A stretch of 60,504 nucleotides of DNA, taken from contig JAAEZT010000023.1 in assembly GCA_018222765.1 (NCBI GenBank), positions 1-60,504 on the forward strand. The letters run 5' to 3'. The DNA comes from a bacterium (GTDB taxonomy: Bacteria; Verrucomicrobiota; Verrucomicrobiia; Verrucomicrobiales; Akkermansiaceae). Position 1 is the first letter of the stretch. Each line of letters opens with the position of its first letter. Shown here piece after piece: positions 8,285 through 16,586 of this stretch. Under the pieces are notes generated by a model. That model did no database searches, was not told the origin of the DNA, and saw nothing but the letters and a program-made list of their open reading frames with translations. The position numbers and the translations under genes were made by a program.

Positions 8285-9106
8285 TCAACGAAGTTGGAAA
8301 TTGAAAGGGATTGCTGTCGACGAGGCAATCGGTTGGCCTAGACCATTCATGGCCGCTCTAAAACGAAACTTCTTAGCTGCGCTGAGAGCAGCTAGATCCA
8401 GCGAGGGATCCCCGCTGCTTTGGCAAATTTTGCTGCCAAGAACGTCTCCCTTGGTTCCGATCGTCACCATCACGATCACCCGTCCCTGGATATTTTTTCG
8501 TTTTGCGCTTTTGGGGTAACTTGGAGTAGACCGCGAAATTAGGGTCGGGTTTTTGGCCTTTTTACTGGCCAAAGCTGCCCGTTGCCGGGCTATTCTTTTT
8601 TGCTCTTCCGCCTTTTTGTCCCTCAAACTCGGGCGGGTAGGTTTTGTAGCGAGAGCTTCTTGAGCGAAGGGATTTTCAAATTCCAGTTCCTCCAGGAATT
8701 CGATGGAAGTATGCTTGGGCGTGGGGATTGACACCAGATTCGGGGAGAAATGTGTTAGAGAAGGCGATGCTATCGCTTGTCTTTGAATCGGTGATGGGAG
8801 GGTAAGCACATTGCGGGAATGCACTTGAGGAGTCGGCTCCGCTTCTTTCGATTGGTCGTTGGTGCTTGTGTCGAGATAGGTCGTGAGAGCTGGTGAAGAC
8901 GGGGGACTAAGTTGGATCAGGTGCTGGGAGATGGCAATCGAAGCCAAGACGCCACAAAGAGCAACGAGAATTCCGAGAGCTCCGGAAAAAGAAGACAGGA
9001 GACGGGGAGGCAGCCCATTGCTTGAGGTCAACAGAGTAGGCCAAGCCAGATTCTCCGAAATGGGAGCCAGCTTGAGCTTCCGGGATCCTGGACGCTTCTT
9101 GATCAT
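8285..9106 (-). CDS. tonB: TonB-family energy transducer
   Basis: A 273-residue protein with one membrane anchor near the N-terminus (LLSSFSGALGILVALCGVLASIAI, about 36-60). A long Ser/Pro/Lys-rich periplasmic spacer with a Lys/Arg/Ala helix follows (KKAEEQKRIARQRAALASKKAK, about 165-190). The C-terminal TonB domain (about 197-273) has the conserved YPKSAKRKNIQGRVIVMVTI, GSKICQSSGDPSLDLAAL and AAKKFRF segments. It would pass proton-motive energy from ExbBD to outer-membrane receptors, most likely the ZnuD-like receptor at 12.6 kb. No exbB or exbD is in the window. The gene is divergent from the Fur-family regulator, and palindrome site 2 lies 24-38 bp upstream of its ATG. Confidence 0.88.
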   Translation of the reverse strand: MIKKRPGSRKLKLAPISENLAWPTLLTSSNGLPPRLLSSFSGALGILVALCGVLASIAISQHLIQLSPPSSPALTTYLDTSTNDQSKEAEPTPQVHSRNVLTLPSPIQRQAIASPSLTHFSPNLVSIPTPKHTSIEFLEELEFENPFAQEALATKPTRPSLRDKKAEEQKRIARQRAALASKKAKNPTLISRSTPSYPKSAKRKNIQGRVIVMVTIGTKGDVLGSKICQSSGDPSLDLAALSAAKKFRFRAAMNGLGQPIASSTAIPFNFQLR

Positions 9107-9126
9107 TGCCTGAACAAGAGATGGCG

Positions 9127-9149
9127 TTAATGCAAGTTACTTGCAAGAA
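9127..9149. promoter_or_regulatory. Candidate Zur/Fur-family operator, site 2
   Basis: The core TGCAAGTTACTTGCA (9131-9145) is a perfect palindrome around a central T. It lies 24 bp upstream of the tonB ATG on the minus strand and 81 bp upstream of the TTG of the Fur-family gene on the plus strand, so it could serve both divergent genes. On the tonB strand it is followed by ATTAA, a possible part of the -10 region. Confidence 0.75.
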
Positions 9150-9226
9150 AGAAATCAGAGATCGGACTGAATTCCTTTGGACGCGATGATCCTCCAGATA
9201 GGTGAAATTATCAACGCGCGAGAAAA

Positions 9227-9676
9227 TTGCCTTCGTTTTCCACCGGAGACAGTTCAAACTTCAGCCAAGTCGTGAAAAAACAACTCTCACTCTGCCGGGA
9301 AAACGGATTACGCATCACCTCCACACTCAAGGAGACCCTGAAGCTCCTCGAAAACGCCGCCGTTCCCATGTCCTTGGCCGAGCTTGAGGAAAAAATCACA
9401 AGTTGTAATCAGTCCACTATTTACCGTTCGGTCCAACGACTCAAAAAAATCGGAGTAATTAAACAACTCAATTTTGCCGAACAAGGGACAAAGTTCGCTC
9501 TGGCCACCAGAGAAGACAACGACGACTTTCTCATCTGCAAGGCCTGCGGAAAGGTTGAAGCGCTCGAATCCCCTTCCCCTCTTAAGGATCTGAAGAACCG
9601 GCTGATGCAAAAGACTGGCTTCCGTGGGCTCTCGCATGAGCTGGAATTTTACGGGGTTTGCCCGCAATGTGTTTAG
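9227..9676 (+). CDS. zur: Fur-family transcriptional regulator, probable Zur
   Basis: A metalloregulator of 149 residues from TTG 9227; GTG at 9272 would give 134 residues and also fits the family. The winged helix carries the family signatures RENGLRITSTLKETLKLLE and the recognition helix TIYRSVQRLKKIGVI. The C-terminal dimer and metal domain has two CxxC pairs (CKACGKVEALE and the terminal YGVCPQCV), the structural zinc site of Fur/Zur proteins, and LSHELEFYG supplies a conserved His/Glu. The His-rich stretch usually before the first CxxC is replaced by REDNDDF. Its neighbours are a ZnuD-like receptor, TonB and a His-rich porin, so zinc is the likeliest signal; Fe or Mn sensing is the alternative. 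The symbol rests on context. Confidence 0.8.
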   Translation: MPSFSTGDSSNFSQVVKKQLSLCRENGLRITSTLKETLKLLENAAVPMSLAELEEKITSCNQSTIYRSVQRLKKIGVIKQLNFAEQGTKFALATREDNDDFLICKACGKVEALESPSPLKDLKNRLMQKTGFRGLSHELEFYGVCPQCV

Positions 9677-10011
9677 AGGAAATCCTTCTTTATAGGCTGA
9701 GGTTGACTCATAGCAGGCGACCTTCCCTATGAAGAAGGGGATAGAAATTCGTTCTTCGTTTGCATCAATCTAGTTGAGCTTCTCGGTCACTCCCATCCGT
9801 CTTGGGAAATTTCATTCCCAGTCTCCCAACCTTTTGAACTACGACCGCCATGTGAATGGGGACTGACGCATTTTAAGATAGAACCAGCTCGCAAAGCACA
9901 CATCCTTTCCTGGAAGTCCAAGTTCTTGGGCCGCCGGTTAATACTAAGCACAAAAAGGGCGGGACTCTCATCGTCCCGCCCCTTTGCATAGCTATTCAGA
10001 AAATTAATCGA
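9677..10011. other. Intergenic region, no gene seen
   Basis: This stretch lies between the convergent ends of the Fur-family gene and the PEP-CTERM gene. It has no credible ORF on either strand, and no tRNA or repeat was recognised. The only clear element is the terminator hairpin at 9952-9985. Confidence 0.6.
9952..9985 (-). terminator. Rho-independent terminator of the PEP-CTERM gene
   Basis: A perfect nine-base-pair GC stem, GGGCGGGAC (9957-9965) with GTCCCGCCC (9973-9981), is separated by a seven-base loop. On the minus strand it is followed by a T-run (complement of 9952-9956). It lies 27 bp downstream of the stop at 10012. Confidence 0.88.
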
Positions 10012-10764
10012 CTAGCTGCGACGGCGGCGGGCAAGTAATCCAATTGCCGAAAACGCGACCAAGAGCGTCGATGATGGTTCGGGCACAACAACAAATGTGA
10101 AGGAAGAATTCGCAGTGTAGGGAACCGAGCCGGCTCCATCAGTGCGGGTTGCTGAGGCAGTGAAATCCAGAACGTATGTTCCCGCTTCGGTAAATGCCCA
10201 GTTCCGCTCTTCGTGTCCACCAGCGGGAAAAGTGAACGTATTCGTGGCTTCAGCCTCAGAAATTCCAAATTCGAAGGTTCCTCCATTGTTGAAGTAGAGA
10301 GAGAACTGTCCAGGTCCGGTCGATCCATTGAGAGTATATGAAACATCACTCCAAGTAACTCCGGCAGGCTGCTCAAGCTCCTCAGTCCCCAAGCCGAGAA
10401 TCACCGAGCCGACTCCGTCTGAGTCCTGAGAGATCAAGTAGAGAGTTGAGCCTTCGGTTGCTCCGGTGCCGCTGAGCAAAGCCTGATCCGTGCCAACGGG
10501 AACAACAACACTTTGATTAACTCTCACTTCCAGTTCGTCGGCTTCATATTCCTCATCATTTACAATGACCCCGCCGACAGTGGCGGTGTCATCGCCCTCC
10601 CCGAGGTGATAGCCAAACTCAAATTCTCCATCGTGGAGGCCTACGGCAAAGTCCCCGTGACCCGACGTAAACAGCGCCGCCGTGGCGCTACCGGAAAAAC
10701 CAAGAGTTGCAGATAAGCAAAGAAGATGAGCCAAAGACCGTGAATTAACTGGTGCTGTTTTCAT
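10012..10764 (-). CDS. Choice-of-anchor M domain protein with PEP-CTERM anchor
   Basis: A 250-residue exported protein. A signal peptide (MKTAPVNSRSLAHLLCLSATLGFSGSATA) is followed by one beta-rich domain resembling the actinobacterial surface-anchored repeat (TIGR03769, 'choice-of-anchor M'). The hallmark is GGHEERNWAFTEAGTYVLDFTA near residues 177-200. The C-terminus is a textbook PEP-CTERM signal: VPEPS, a hydrophobic helix, then RRRRS. An exosortase should process it; one is encoded at 24.9-25.9 kb. In Actinobacteria this domain family often accompanies metal ABC transporters, and here palindrome site 3 lies upstream beside other metal-uptake genes. A surface metal-binding or metal-presenting role is inferred. 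Confidence 0.85.
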   Translation of the reverse strand: MKTAPVNSRSLAHLLCLSATLGFSGSATAALFTSGHGDFAVGLHDGEFEFGYHLGEGDDTATVGGVIVNDEEYEADELEVRVNQSVVVPVGTDQALLSGTGATEGSTLYLISQDSDGVGSVILGLGTEELEQPAGVTWSDVSYTLNGSTGPGQFSLYFNNGGTFEFGISEAEATNTFTFPAGGHEERNWAFTEAGTYVLDFTASATRTDGAGSVPYTANSSFTFVVVPEPSSTLLVAFSAIGLLARRRRS

Positions 10765-10784
10765 TACGGGGCGGACCCTAGCTC

Positions 10785-10807
10785 TTAATGCAACTTAGTT
10801 GCAATAA
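10785..10807. promoter_or_regulatory. Candidate Zur/Fur-family operator, site 3
   Basis: The core TGCAACTTAGTTGCA (10789-10803) is a perfect palindrome around the central base within a longer A/T-flanked symmetric block. The nearer core edge is 24 bp upstream of the ATG of the PEP-CTERM protein, the same distance as site 2 from tonB. On the coding strand TTGTTA and TTAAGA flank it about 16 bp apart, so it could sit between -35 and -10 boxes. Confidence 0.78.
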
Positions 10808-10819
10808 CAAATTTGATTT

Positions 10820-12559
10820 TTATTCGGTAACGGTTTCCAGCCTGAAAAAAGAGGAATCTTGATCGGATGCCGGATTGAGAATGTCCCGCTTCATAAAAAG
10901 TGAGCGGGCATTTCCGGTGATAACCGGCCGCTCATGAAGGCGAAACGGCAGTCCGTCAGATCCGACCTCTCCCAAAGCAATGGGAAGTCCATTTCGTCCC
11001 CTCCCGGCCCCGATGATCTCCCACGATTCTAGGTCTTGTGAGAAAGAAGGGAAGAGAGCGGGAGCCTCATCGCTGAGGCTGTCCTTGTGAAGATCTCGCA
11101 TAAAGCTGAAACGGCCGATCCGGTCGCGGCTGATGTTCCCGATCACGGAACTTTCATCAAAAGTAACCGGATCCGCTCCCGCGACATCCAAGAGATATTC
11201 GAGCTGATTGCAGATCGTATCTCCGTCAAAGTTGCCGGCAGGATCGGAGAGGGCTCCAGCTGACAAACCATACGCCCGCTCGTAGCTGTCGGCCCATTCC
11301 ATATAGGAATGACCAGCGGACACATTTGCACCGCAACGCATCAATAATTGGCGACTCACTGAGACAGGGCTGTTGCCAGCATCGAATCCTATCGCGACGA
11401 AGGACAAGTGATGGATCCCTTGTTCCGTAAAATACAGTTTGCCGGTCCGCTGTCCGTTCGAAATGAACCAGGAATCACTGGCGTCAAGTCCATCCCTCGT
11501 GTCAACGAGAGTGGCGGAACTCAAGTCCATGGCGATTACTTCTCCGGGGCCTACGTGCTTCACCAGGGTAAGCGAGACCCCTCCTTCAAATGTCGGCAAA
11601 CTGGTAGCTGAGACCGCGGAAATACCCACCGTGTCGCTAGTCGCCGGATTGTTGAGGTCAAAAGTAAAGGGCATTTCAAAACCCGTGATTGTTGGATCGC
11701 TCGAGGGCGTCGTCGCATGTAGATAGCAGTGCTGCTCGGCGTATGTGACCGATACCCTCCTGTCGCGACAGAGGAGCGCCCAATCGCCCCTGTCCAAGGA
11801 AAGGCTTGCCTCCATCTCTGATAGGGCCCCTTCATGGGGCACTTGAAATGTCATGGTGAAGGGATGGGAGGTATCAGTTCCATCAACAAGCCTTCCGTAG
11901 ACTTCCATGTTTACCTCATAGACGCCCGGCTGCGTAAAAGCCCAGTTATAGTGTGTATGAGCCCCCGGCCGGAGGATCGTGATCTCGTCATCAACATCGA
12001 TGCCATCTGAGGTATCAAAGCCGATTTTTCGGGGAGTAAATCCGCTGCCGTCCTGCCATGTCCCCAAAAGGCCTCCCCGGTCCGGCCCCGAACCGGTCAT
12101 GGAAAGCAAACGCAAGTTGATGTTCCCGTTTCCTATCGGTGTGTAACTGTCGCCACTCCCGGTCAGAAAGGCGTTGTTCGGAATAAGAACCCGGAGGCCG
12201 AGGAATTGCGTACCTTCGACAAAGCCCTGCGGGATTCTCCAGATGGGAACTCCTGCCGGGAGGAAAAAATCGGTCGCGCTCCCCGAGACCTGGCGTGTCA
12301 GGGGCGGGAGGACGAATTCGAGAGCATCGGCCTCAATACGAACAACGTCATTGACACCAGGATTATCGAAGCTGGTACTCAGAGTATACGAGACTCCCGC
12401 CCACCAACCGGCCTCATCATCATACTCCATCTGAATCTCAGTATGCCCCCTGAGCAAGTCGAAGGAAGGAGACGAGGCCAAGGCCAAGGGGCTCAGGATA
12501 GGTGAAAGTATGGCGCTGGCGACGAGCGCACAGAGATTTTTATTGCAATCAATTTGCAT
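10820..12559 (-). CDS. Secreted protein with tandem choice-of-anchor M domains
   Basis: A protein of about 579 residues. The chosen start gives a signal peptide (MQIDCNKNLCALVASAILSPILSPLALASS); a longer frame to 12649 would put 30 unlikely residues before it. At least two beta-rich domains resemble the choice-of-anchor M family: HTHYNWAFTQPGVYEVNMEV in the first half and the divergent GKLYFTEQGIHHLSFVAIG in the second. A later segment, SYERAYGLSAGALSDPAGNFDGDTICNQLEYL, is a calcium-binding-like linker common in Verrucomicrobiota exported proteins. No PEP-CTERM or other anchor is seen at the C-terminus, unlike the smaller neighbour. It diverges from the ZnuD-like receptor across palindrome site 4. 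It may bind metal at the surface or in the periplasm (inference). Confidence 0.78.
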   Translation of the reverse strand: MQIDCNKNLCALVASAILSPILSPLALASSPSFDLLRGHTEIQMEYDDEAGWWAGVSYTLSTSFDNPGVNDVVRIEADALEFVLPPLTRQVSGSATDFFLPAGVPIWRIPQGFVEGTQFLGLRVLIPNNAFLTGSGDSYTPIGNGNINLRLLSMTGSGPDRGGLLGTWQDGSGFTPRKIGFDTSDGIDVDDEITILRPGAHTHYNWAFTQPGVYEVNMEVYGRLVDGTDTSHPFTMTFQVPHEGALSEMEASLSLDRGDWALLCRDRRVSVTYAEQHCYLHATTPSSDPTITGFEMPFTFDLNNPATSDTVGISAVSATSLPTFEGGVSLTLVKHVGPGEVIAMDLSSATLVDTRDGLDASDSWFISNGQRTGKLYFTEQGIHHLSFVAIGFDAGNSPVSVSRQLLMRCGANVSAGHSYMEWADSYERAYGLSAGALSDPAGNFDGDTICNQLEYLLDVAGADPVTFDESSVIGNISRDRIGRFSFMRDLHKDSLSDEAPALFPSFSQDLESWEIIGAGRGRNGLPIALGEVGSDGLPFRLHERPVITGNARSLFMKRDILNPASDQDSSFFRLETVTE

Positions 12560-12562
12560 TAG
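12540..12562. promoter_or_regulatory. Candidate Zur/Fur-family operator, site 4 (divergent promoter)
   Basis: The core TGCAATCAATTTGCA (12544-12558) is an inverted repeat between two divergent genes. It lies 20 bp upstream of the GTG of the TonB-dependent receptor and overlaps the ATG (12559) of the M-domain protein. One repressor bound here could silence both genes. Confidence 0.72.
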
Positions 12563-12578
12563 TGGGAAAGAAACGGAA

Positions 12579-14852
12579 GTGAGGTTGAGACACAAGACTT
12601 TTTTATTTCTCTCCGCCGCAACCTTAATTTCCTTGGGCCAGGAGAGCAATCAGAAGGAGGACATTAACGAGTTGCCATCTGAGCAAAGCATGGGCCTGGA
12701 TGGGGTCTATGTTCTGGAAGATATTCAAGTAGTCGCTTTTTCCGAGGAGGACGCGAATTCCGGCTCAATCATGGGCGATTTCTTTGGAGGCGATACGGGA
12801 CTCTCTTTTGGAAGTGGCTTTTCATCCACCATGGGGGGAGAACGACTTCAGCGAATCTTGAGACCAACTCTAGGAGATACCCTCGCGGGCCAACCCGGAG
12901 TAACTTCAAGCTCGTACTCTTCTGGAGCGACTAGGCCGATCATTCGGGGCTTGGATGGTTTTAGGGTGGCCACCCAGATCGATGGACTCGGAACGATGGA
13001 CCTCGGACCTGAAAGTCCCGACCACGGGGTGGCCATCGACCCTCTCATTGCGAAGTCCATCGAGATTCATCGGGGCCCGTCGGCTTTGCGCTTTGGAAGC
13101 GGGGCGATTGGTGGTGCGGTCAACGCCATTACCGGCATCCGACCGACCTTGATCCCGGAAGGGGATTGGGAAGCGACCTTGACGACTGGCTACAATACCC
13201 AAGGGGACGGGAAACATGCCAAACTCGGCGCCAAGGTTGCAGAAGGTTTATGGGCTTTCAGCTTCTTCACCAGTCAGCATGAATCGGGCGACACTTCCAT
13301 CCCGGGCCGGGCATGGACGCAGGAGTACGAAGACGTGATTCAGCCCCGAACATTTAATGATGGTCCTATTTTCCTCTCAAATCCAACAAAAACTCTACCC
13401 AACTCTTATCATGATTCAGCGACATATTCAGTCGGAGCAAGCTTTGGAGTCCCTGATTCGGTCGAGTTTGGACTTTCGCTTACCCGATTCGATTCAGACT
13501 ACGGGATTCCTTATTTCTATGATGGAACCGAGACTGGCAGGCCATTCGGACAATCACATACGGAGTCCGAACTCAGCCGTTTCGATACTGACTTTAGCTA
13601 TCTCCCGCAAGGTGGTTGGGGACCATTCAGTAAATTAACAGCCCGGCTCGCGAAGGGATGGTACGACCGGGACGAGAAGTTCGAAGGTCTGAATCTAGGC
13701 GACATAGAATTGGACGAGGGCACCAATTTTACCGGGATCGCATTTGAACGTGATGCCACGGAGGCTCGATTTGAACTGCACAACGGAAATCGTGATTCTA
13801 CGCTTCACGGGATAACGGGAACTCACTTCGAGAAGAGTCGTCTCCACGCTCGACGGTTCACCCTTCAGGTCGCCGGAACGGACGATACACTTCTGAGGCA
13901 AGAAACAGCTGCAATTTATTCCACGCAAAAGTTATCGGGGGAGGAATGGAGTCTCGAACTTGGAGTCCGTGGAGATTTTGGAGACGTCTCACGAACAGAT
14001 CCAGGCAACGCTCTTGTCGATGAGCGAACAAATACTTTCTCGCAATCGATGTCTTTAGGATGGGATACCGACCGAATCCCAGGCCTGGTGCGATTCGGTG
14101 CAAAATTGACCACATCTCTCACGGAGAGAGCTCCCTCAGCGGTGGAGCGCTACGCCTTTTGGGACAATGAATCGCTTGGCAACATCATTATCGGCGGTGA
14201 CGTCGCAGCGGTCTTTTTGGATGACATCGATGGCCCGCTCGATAATGAAAAGGCAAAACATATTGAGCTCTCCTTTGCGGCAGATTGGGGCTGGGGAAGC
14301 GCGGTTCTAACAGGATATGAAACCGGTTTCGACGACTTCATCTTTCTGGAACCCAGGCCCGACCTCGGATTCGAGAACACCGCAGTCTACGTCGCGAGAG
14401 ACGCCAGGATTCGAGGAATCGAAGCGATGACGAGATTCTCGCTGTGGGAGTCAAAAGACCTGGAACAAAAACTAGAATTGGAACTGTCGGGTGACTGGAT
14501 GGAGAGCCGGGACCTTGAGAGGAGACAGGAGCTTCCCCGCATGCCAACCGCAAAGATATCAAGCATGCTGACTTACCAAATGCCATCGTGGGATTTTCAC
14601 CTCGAGCTCAGGCGAAGCTTTGGAAGTGGGAGCACCCCGCTGGAGCCGATTCCTGAGTTTTCGACCTCACCTTACACCCTTCTGAACGCAGGAGCCACGT
14701 GGCAACCCGCGTGGGCAGATGACGCCCTCACGATTTCCCTGCGCGGCACTAACCTGCTGAATGAAGAAATCCGCGAGCACACCTCCTTTCGAAAAGAAAC
14801 CTCTCCTCAGCCCGGAAGAGGGATGAGTGTGGAGCTCGAATGGACTTTCTAA
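12579..14852 (+). CDS. ZnuD-like TonB-dependent outer-membrane receptor
   Basis: A 757-residue receptor from GTG 12579, chosen because it begins the signal peptide (VRLRHKTFLFLSAATLISLGQ); an upstream ATG at 12510 would cross the operator. The plug domain has TLGDTLAGQPGV, ATRPIIRGLDGFRV, then SPDHGVAIDPLIAKSIEIHRGPSALRFGSGAIGGAVNAI. This 'SRPxIRGLDGxRV ... SPDHAxxxDP' pattern is characteristic of the ZnuD zinc-receptor subfamily. A 22-strand-type barrel follows, ending ELEWTF with the usual terminal Phe. It should import zinc or a zinc complex across the outer membrane with the TonB at 8.3-9.1 kb. Palindrome site 4 lies directly upstream. The usual znuABC inner-membrane transporter is not in the window. 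Confidence 0.9.
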   Translation: MRLRHKTFLFLSAATLISLGQESNQKEDINELPSEQSMGLDGVYVLEDIQVVAFSEEDANSGSIMGDFFGGDTGLSFGSGFSSTMGGERLQRILRPTLGDTLAGQPGVTSSSYSSGATRPIIRGLDGFRVATQIDGLGTMDLGPESPDHGVAIDPLIAKSIEIHRGPSALRFGSGAIGGAVNAITGIRPTLIPEGDWEATLTTGYNTQGDGKHAKLGAKVAEGLWAFSFFTSQHESGDTSIPGRAWTQEYEDVIQPRTFNDGPIFLSNPTKTLPNSYHDSATYSVGASFGVPDSVEFGLSLTRFDSDYGIPYFYDGTETGRPFGQSHTESELSRFDTDFSYLPQGGWGPFSKLTARLAKGWYDRDEKFEGLNLGDIELDEGTNFTGIAFERDATEARFELHNGNRDSTLHGITGTHFEKSRLHARRFTLQVAGTDDTLLRQETAAIYSTQKLSGEEWSLELGVRGDFGDVSRTDPGNALVDERTNTFSQSMSLGWDTDRIPGLVRFGAKLTTSLTERAPSAVERYAFWDNESLGNIIIGGDVAAVFLDDIDGPLDNEKAKHIELSFAADWGWGSAVLTGYETGFDDFIFLEPRPDLGFENTAVYVARDARIRGIEAMTRFSLWESKDLEQKLELELSGDWMESRDLERRQELPRMPTAKISSMLTYQMPSWDFHLELRRSFGSGSTPLEPIPEFSTSPYTLLNAGATWQPAWADDALTISLRGTNLLNEEIREHTSFRKETSPQPGRGMSVELEWTF

Positions 14853-15098
14853 CATTTCGAAAAAGAAGAGTTCCGGCGGATCCACTCCCGGGGTGACAAA
14901 AACTCAATCCTATTGTCGCCTCTCTCGCGAAAGACTCCCACGCGGTTCAAATAAAAACTCAGGAGGTTTTTAACTCCGCCGCGTTCATCCTGCACATGAG
15001 GCAGAACCTGATCCAACCAACATAAGGAATGCGGAAAAGCACCCGATCAATAAGATGTCGGGGTCCTGGTTTTCATATCTTTAAAAAGGAACCACACC

Positions 15099-15494
15099 AT
15101 GTGCCATATCGTCTTGAAACAATCGAAGACCTCTCCCGGTAATCTGAACATGAACTACCGCATCGCTCACTTCGACGAAATAGAGGCCGTCCCCTGCCCC
15201 TGCGGAATGTCCAAGCGCGCCTTTGCAACACCGGATAATCCGACCGCGTCGATTCACTACGTTAATATTTCTATCGATGCCAAAACGCACTATCACAAGA
15301 CTTTCACCGAGATCTATCTCATCCTCGAAGTGGAGGGTGAGGCCTTCATCGAACTCGACGGCGAGCGCCTTCCGGTCAAACCCATGACCACCATCATGAT
15401 CCAGCCCGGCTGCCGCCACCGCGCCGTGGGGAAAATGAAACTCATCAACACCGCCGTCCCCACTTTCAATCCTGAAGACGAATGGTTTGACTAA
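15099..15494 (+). CDS. Cupin-domain protein
   Basis: A 131-residue single-domain cupin. ATG 15099 is preceded by AAAAAGGA at good spacing; an in-frame ATG at 15150 (MNYRIAHFDEIE) is an alternative. Cupin motif 1 is represented by HYHKTFTEIYLILEVEGEAFIELDGE (about 66-91), with histidines and a glutamate that can hold a metal. Motif 2 is PGCRHRAVGKMKLINTAVP (about 107-125). Cytoplasmic, with no signal peptide. Similar small cupins include sugar isomerases and mannose-6-phosphate-isomerase-like proteins, but the function cannot be set by sequence. It ends just before, and slightly overlaps, the longest possible frame of the next gene. Confidence 0.82.
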   Translation: MCHIVLKQSKTSPGNLNMNYRIAHFDEIEAVPCPCGMSKRAFATPDNPTASIHYVNISIDAKTHYHKTFTEIYLILEVEGEAFIELDGERLPVKPMTTIMIQPGCRHRAVGKMKLINTAVPTFNPEDEWFD

Positions 15495-15504
15495 GAGAAA
15501 AGTG

Positions 15505-16464
15505 ATGAAACGAATGCAATTAGGTTTTCAAGCGATCAGGAAAATGACGCGCTCTCTCAAGTGGAAAGCTCTCCCTCTCCTCTCCGCCGTATGCTTCGCG
15601 CCAACTGCAGGTTCAGCAGATGAATCCCCTTGGAAGAACGGAAGGCACGCCCTGACAGTCGACGAGCGAAAGCGAACGTTCATCCTCGAAATTCCCCCGG
15701 AGCTCAAAGCCGGAGCTCCCCTCGTCATGGTCTTCCACGGGACTGGTGGCTCCGCCGCAGCGGCGCAACGAGACTGTGGCTTTAGCGCGCTCATCGAGAG
15801 GCAAAACTTCGTTGCCGTTTACCCGAATGCCACGCGTGAAACCAATCCTGAAAAAACGCCTCAGTTTCAGGTCGACTATGAATTCCAACGCGGCTGCAAG
15901 GTTGACGATCTTCGCTTTATCAAGATCCTCCGGGATCGCCTCGTGCAGGACCTCAAGCTTGATCCCGACGCTGTGTTCGCAACCGGTATGTCAAACGGTG
16001 GCGACATGAGTTATTTCCTAGCCAGCCAAAAAAAGCCCATTGTCAAAGCAATCGCCCCGGTCGCGGGGACGATGATGGCGTCATGGGGAAAAGGGCTCAA
16101 TCCAACGAGGCAAACCTCGATCTTAGCGATCCACAGTCGCGACGACAAAATAACTTTGTGGGAAGGTGACCTCGACAATAGAGACGGCTGGGGCGCTTAC
16201 TACGGCATCGAGGCCGTCATGAATCTATGGGCCAAGGGCCTTGCTCTGATACCCGCAGTGCCAGACGACAAAACGAGAGGTCGCCAACTCCGCAAAGGCC
16301 TTGTCCTCAGGAAATGGCTAACACAAAAAGATGACACCGAAATGAAACTTTATGAGTTCGAAAGTATTGGACACACTTGGCCACCCTACCTCGGCAATAA
16401 GAATGTCAGCACTGCCGAGGAGATTTGGCGTTTCTTCGATGCTCATCGGACGAAGAGCAAGTGA
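15505..16464 (+). CDS. Secreted PHB-depolymerase/feruloyl-esterase-like hydrolase
   Basis: A 319-residue protein from ATG 15505. A TTG at 15487 is possible, and the signal peptide itself may begin at the later Met (MTRSLKWKALPLLSAVCFAPTAGSADES). The domain matches the esterase family of polyhydroxybutyrate depolymerases/LpqC: VFHGTGGSAAAAQ (oxyanion region), ATGMSNGGDMSYF (nucleophile Ser in G-x-S-x-G), IHSRDDKITLW (acid) and GHTWP (catalytic His). It is likely periplasmic or secreted, hydrolysing ester bonds in a polymer or in plant- or algal-derived polysaccharide. The intact H-x-W near the C-terminus is typical of this family. It is 10 bp downstream of the cupin gene, probably in one transcript. 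The substrate is unknown. Confidence 0.85.
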   Translation: MKRMQLGFQAIRKMTRSLKWKALPLLSAVCFAPTAGSADESPWKNGRHALTVDERKRTFILEIPPELKAGAPLVMVFHGTGGSAAAAQRDCGFSALIERQNFVAVYPNATRETNPEKTPQFQVDYEFQRGCKVDDLRFIKILRDRLVQDLKLDPDAVFATGMSNGGDMSYFLASQKKPIVKAIAPVAGTMMASWGKGLNPTRQTSILAIHSRDDKITLWEGDLDNRDGWGAYYGIEAVMNLWAKGLALIPAVPDDKTRGRQLRKGLVLRKWLTQKDDTEMKLYEFESIGHTWPPYLGNKNVSTAEEIWRFFDAHRTKSK

Positions 16465-16586
16465 CGCAACGGCCGCAAAATCCATCTGCCTAGAGCGCCT
16501 TGGCAGCATTGCAGTTCATCGCGCTACCCCGATTCCCAATGAACACTGTCACGGCAAACTCGATCCCAAGGTCAAAGACCGACAAC

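Noticed and set aside
9677-9950. Possible tRNA or small RNA in the gap after the Fur-family gene
   Set aside because: No cloverleaf arms or conserved T-loop sequence could be laid out by eye.
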